NCBI GenBank assembly: GCA_002385805.1
Contig: DGEF01000125.1
Coordinates: forward strand, 1-23,594
Length of the DNA stretch: 23,594 bases
Reading direction: 5' to 3'
Source: Peptococcaceae bacterium UBA3933
GTDB lineage: Bacteria > Bacillota > Peptococcia > Peptococcales > BICA1-8
Each line of letters begins with the position of its first letter. Position 1 is the stretch's first letter. Position numbers and translations under genes: made by a program. This document shows positions 22,016 to 23,594 of the stretch, piece after piece. The notes under the pieces were generated by a model that was not told where the DNA came from, made no database searches, and worked only from the letters and a program-made list of their open reading frames with translations.

Positions 22016-22615
22016 TTAATAACACTCAGCATTTTTATATATAATATCAGCAACTTTCCATCCTTTTTCAATTTTTTGTACTATAACTTCAACAGTATCG
22101 AATTGTCGGTACTCTCCCTCACCATAAGGGACTTTCAATTCGTAGGATTTAGTGGTTTCAGTTTCACTGATTAATGATGCCTGGGCATTTTCCCACTCTA
22201 AGAGACTCCCACCGTCAGCATTAGGTTGAGCCATCATACCTTCATGTTCTATAAAACTATACATATAGATAAAGTTATCTCTAGCTTCCGGAGTATAGTA
22301 TTTACTTAAATATCCAATTAGTTTTTCTTTGGTGTTTAGATCATCTCCCAGATAACGATATTCCAGCCCGTTATGTTCAAAAGTAATTAATTCACCTTGA
22401 TGTTTACCTCCGCTTAATACATACCAATAAGCATTCATGGCTTTTGTTACTAAGGTTACTACATTATCCTCATCCATTACCTCAAAAACTTCCTCACCAA
22501 ATTCATCCTTAGCCTCAGGGACTTTATCGTCATCCGATTCATATTCCTTAATAGAGATAAAAGCACCAAAGACAAACAATAAAACTACAATACTTAATAC
22601 TAAATACTTATTCAA
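22016..22615 (-). CDS. IseA-like D,L-endopeptidase inhibitor family protein (tentative)
   Basis: A 199-residue exported or membrane-anchored protein: a hydrophobic segment at about residues 3-22, an acidic linker, then a globular domain with TKAMNAYWYVLSGG, GLEYRYLGDDLNTKEKLIGYLSKYYT and a C-terminal NTF2-like strand pattern (VEVIVQKIEKGWKVADIIY). The SGG, EYRYL and TKxKLxxYL pattern resembles IseA (YoeB) of Bacillus, which binds and inhibits cell-wall D,L-endopeptidases. The frame opens at a GTG at 22624, but the ribosome binding site AAGGAGG abuts it; the TTG at 22615, 7 bases after AGGAGG, fits better. An ECF-like promoter upstream agrees with an envelope role. Recognised by eye only. Confidence 0.6.
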   Translation of the reverse strand: MNKYLVLSIVVLLFVFGAFISIKEYESDDDKVPEAKDEFGEEVFEVMDEDNVVTLVTKAMNAYWYVLSGGKHQGELITFEHNGLEYRYLGDDLNTKEKLIGYLSKYYTPEARDNFIYMYSFIEHEGMMAQPNADGGSLLEWENAQASLISETETTKSYELKVPYGEGEYRQFDTVEVIVQKIEKGWKVADIIYKNAECY

Positions 22616-22639
22616 ATTGACCACCTCCTTTTTGTTTTT

Positions 22640-22670
22640 ATTATAGACGTTTTTTCAGAAAATTGTTTCA
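22640..22670 (-). promoter_or_regulatory. ECF-sigma-like promoter upstream of the IseA-like gene
   Basis: Minus-strand TGAAAC (22665-22670) and CGTC (22646-22649) are 15 bases apart, resembling sigma-W/M/V-type promoters (TGAAAC, N16-17, CGTA/C). A TATAAT (22640-22645) adjoins it and could serve sigma-A, though without a good -35. Confidence 0.5.
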
Positions 22671-22808
22671 TTTATTCGGAAAAAAATTTACGGGAGAGTT
22701 GTCAATAACCCCGTTCCTTGTAACCAGTATCCTTATATTTTTATTCTTCATAGAATATAAGTAAAGAGTAATTTCTTCTAAAAATATTAAATTTAGAGGT
22801 GAATAACA

Positions 22809-23594
22809 ATGAACTTTATCGAAGAGTCTTTACGGCAAAATAAATTTTGGCTGCGGATTATGAAAGAACACGCATTATTTATCAGGCTTGGGCTTCCTTG
22901 TGATGAAAAAGATTTAATTACTCAAGCTCTAAAATTAGAGAAGTTATTTAATGATTTGCTGGAAAAGCTGCAAAATTTATGCAATCCTTCTCCTAAAAAC
23001 ATAAGAGAATTTAACCAGGAAGTTATTGAAGCTTTAAACAAAATTATTGCTTTTAAAACAACTGTTCTCAACAAACTTCTTTTTTGCAGATTAGGCGGTG
23101 CAAACTATCCTCTTCTTATCGACCATATTCGAAGGGAAGCAATTCGTTTCCGGACAATTTTAATTCGCCTACAAAATAACATTGATCTCTTACCTGCCCA
23201 AGATGCTTTACAGGAAGAAATCTTTTGGTTAAGAATAATGGGCGACCATGCCCGCTTTATTGCCCACCTCCTAGATCCGTCAGAAAGAAGGTTAGTGGAA
23301 CAAGCAGAAAAATTTGGCGAAGAATTTGAAGTATTACGATTGCAGGCTCGGAATCTGGAATCTATGGAAGCGCCTAAAATATTTGAAAAATGGTTACTGC
23401 CTGAGGATTTACTCAGTCAACCTGTACCTCCGAATATTGGAGTTGGATTACCAAATGCCTTTGTCACACCCAGATTAAAACGGTTTAATAATGAAGTTAT
23501 AGATGCTGTAAAAGAAATCAGAAATTTCAAACAAACCGCTTTACAATTAATTGAAAATTGTACTGTACTGAGCATTATTCCTCCACTACTTGCC
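22809..23594 (+). CDS. Two-domain DUF2935 protein, cut off by the window end
   Basis: The open frame runs from an ATG at 22809 to the last base, 262 codons with no stop, so the C-terminus is missing. AGAGGTG lies 7 bases before the ATG. Two copies of the DUF2935 helical domain follow each other: ESLRQNKFWLRIMKEHALFI (about 6-25) and EEIFWLRIMGDHARFIAHLL (about 138-157), each with the ExxFW and (E/D)H pattern that may form a metal site, and HIRREAIRF closing the first. These proteins are typical of spore-forming Firmicutes and have no established function. Together with the single-domain relative at 19377 this makes two family members within 3.5 kb. It is divergent from the IseA-like gene. Confidence 0.85.
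   Translation, partial: MNFIEESLRQNKFWLRIMKEHALFIRLGLPCDEKDLITQALKLEKLFNDLLEKLQNLCNPSPKNIREFNQEVIEALNKIIAFKTTVLNKLLFCRLGGANYPLLIDHIRREAIRFRTILIRLQNNIDLLPAQDALQEEIFWLRIMGDHARFIAHLLDPSERRLVEQAEKFGEEFEVLRLQARNLESMEAPKIFEKWLLPEDLLSQPVPPNIGVGLPNAFVTPRLKRFNNEVIDAVKEIRNFKQTALQLIENCTVLSIIPPLLA

Overview
The window is AT-rich chromosomal DNA, very probably from an anaerobic member of the Firmicutes (class Clostridia, Peptococcaceae-like). The reasons are strong AGGAGG-type ribosome binding sites with several TTG/GTG starts, a purine operon with a Bacillus-type PurR site and a purine riboswitch, a PurF with the cysteines for a [4Fe-4S] cluster, DUF2935 proteins, and a Tat-exported respiratory iron-sulfur protein. 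No tRNA, rRNA, CRISPR array, transposase or phage gene was seen.

Layout. (1) 1-3,250: a membrane acyltransferase-like protein (+), a convergent pair yerC-hisA-like (-), and two half-size chromate transporter genes (-). (2) 3,250-14,220: one long leftward purine operon, azgA/pbuG-type permease - purE - purL - purF - purM - purN - purH - purD. It starts at a sigma-A promoter next to two PurBoxes, passes a purine riboswitch, and ends in a strong terminator after purD. purK, purB, purC, purS and purQ are not here. (3) 14,277-16,024: a divergent two-gene electron-transfer module, a Tat-exported ferredoxin-like subunit and a b-type cytochrome, with no catalytic subunit nearby. (4) 16,007-19,364: a small Cys-rich protein and an FHA/winged-helix protein (-), then a class A penicillin-binding protein (+). 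(5) 19,377-23,594: a DUF2935 protein (-), an ABC-F ribosome-protection ATPase (-) behind a roughly 340-nt structured leader, an IseA-like cell-wall hydrolase inhibitor (-) with an ECF-sigma-like promoter, and a second, two-domain DUF2935 gene (+) cut off by the window end.

How it works together. The permease imports purine bases and the downstream enzymes make IMP. Both appear controlled at initiation by PurR and after initiation by a riboswitch. The PBP and the IseA-like protein both act on peptidoglycan.

The most unusual signals are in the non-coding DNA and in two proteins: a purine aptamer whose ligand-specifying base (position 74) reads A instead of C or U; a MITE-like repeat between that aptamer and its terminator; recurring hairpins inside the pur operon; a complex ABC-F leader with mutually exclusive stems; a HisA-like protein with changed catalytic residues paired with YerC; and an Fe-S protein with 15 instead of 16 ligand cysteines. 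No clearly new multi-gene system was found.
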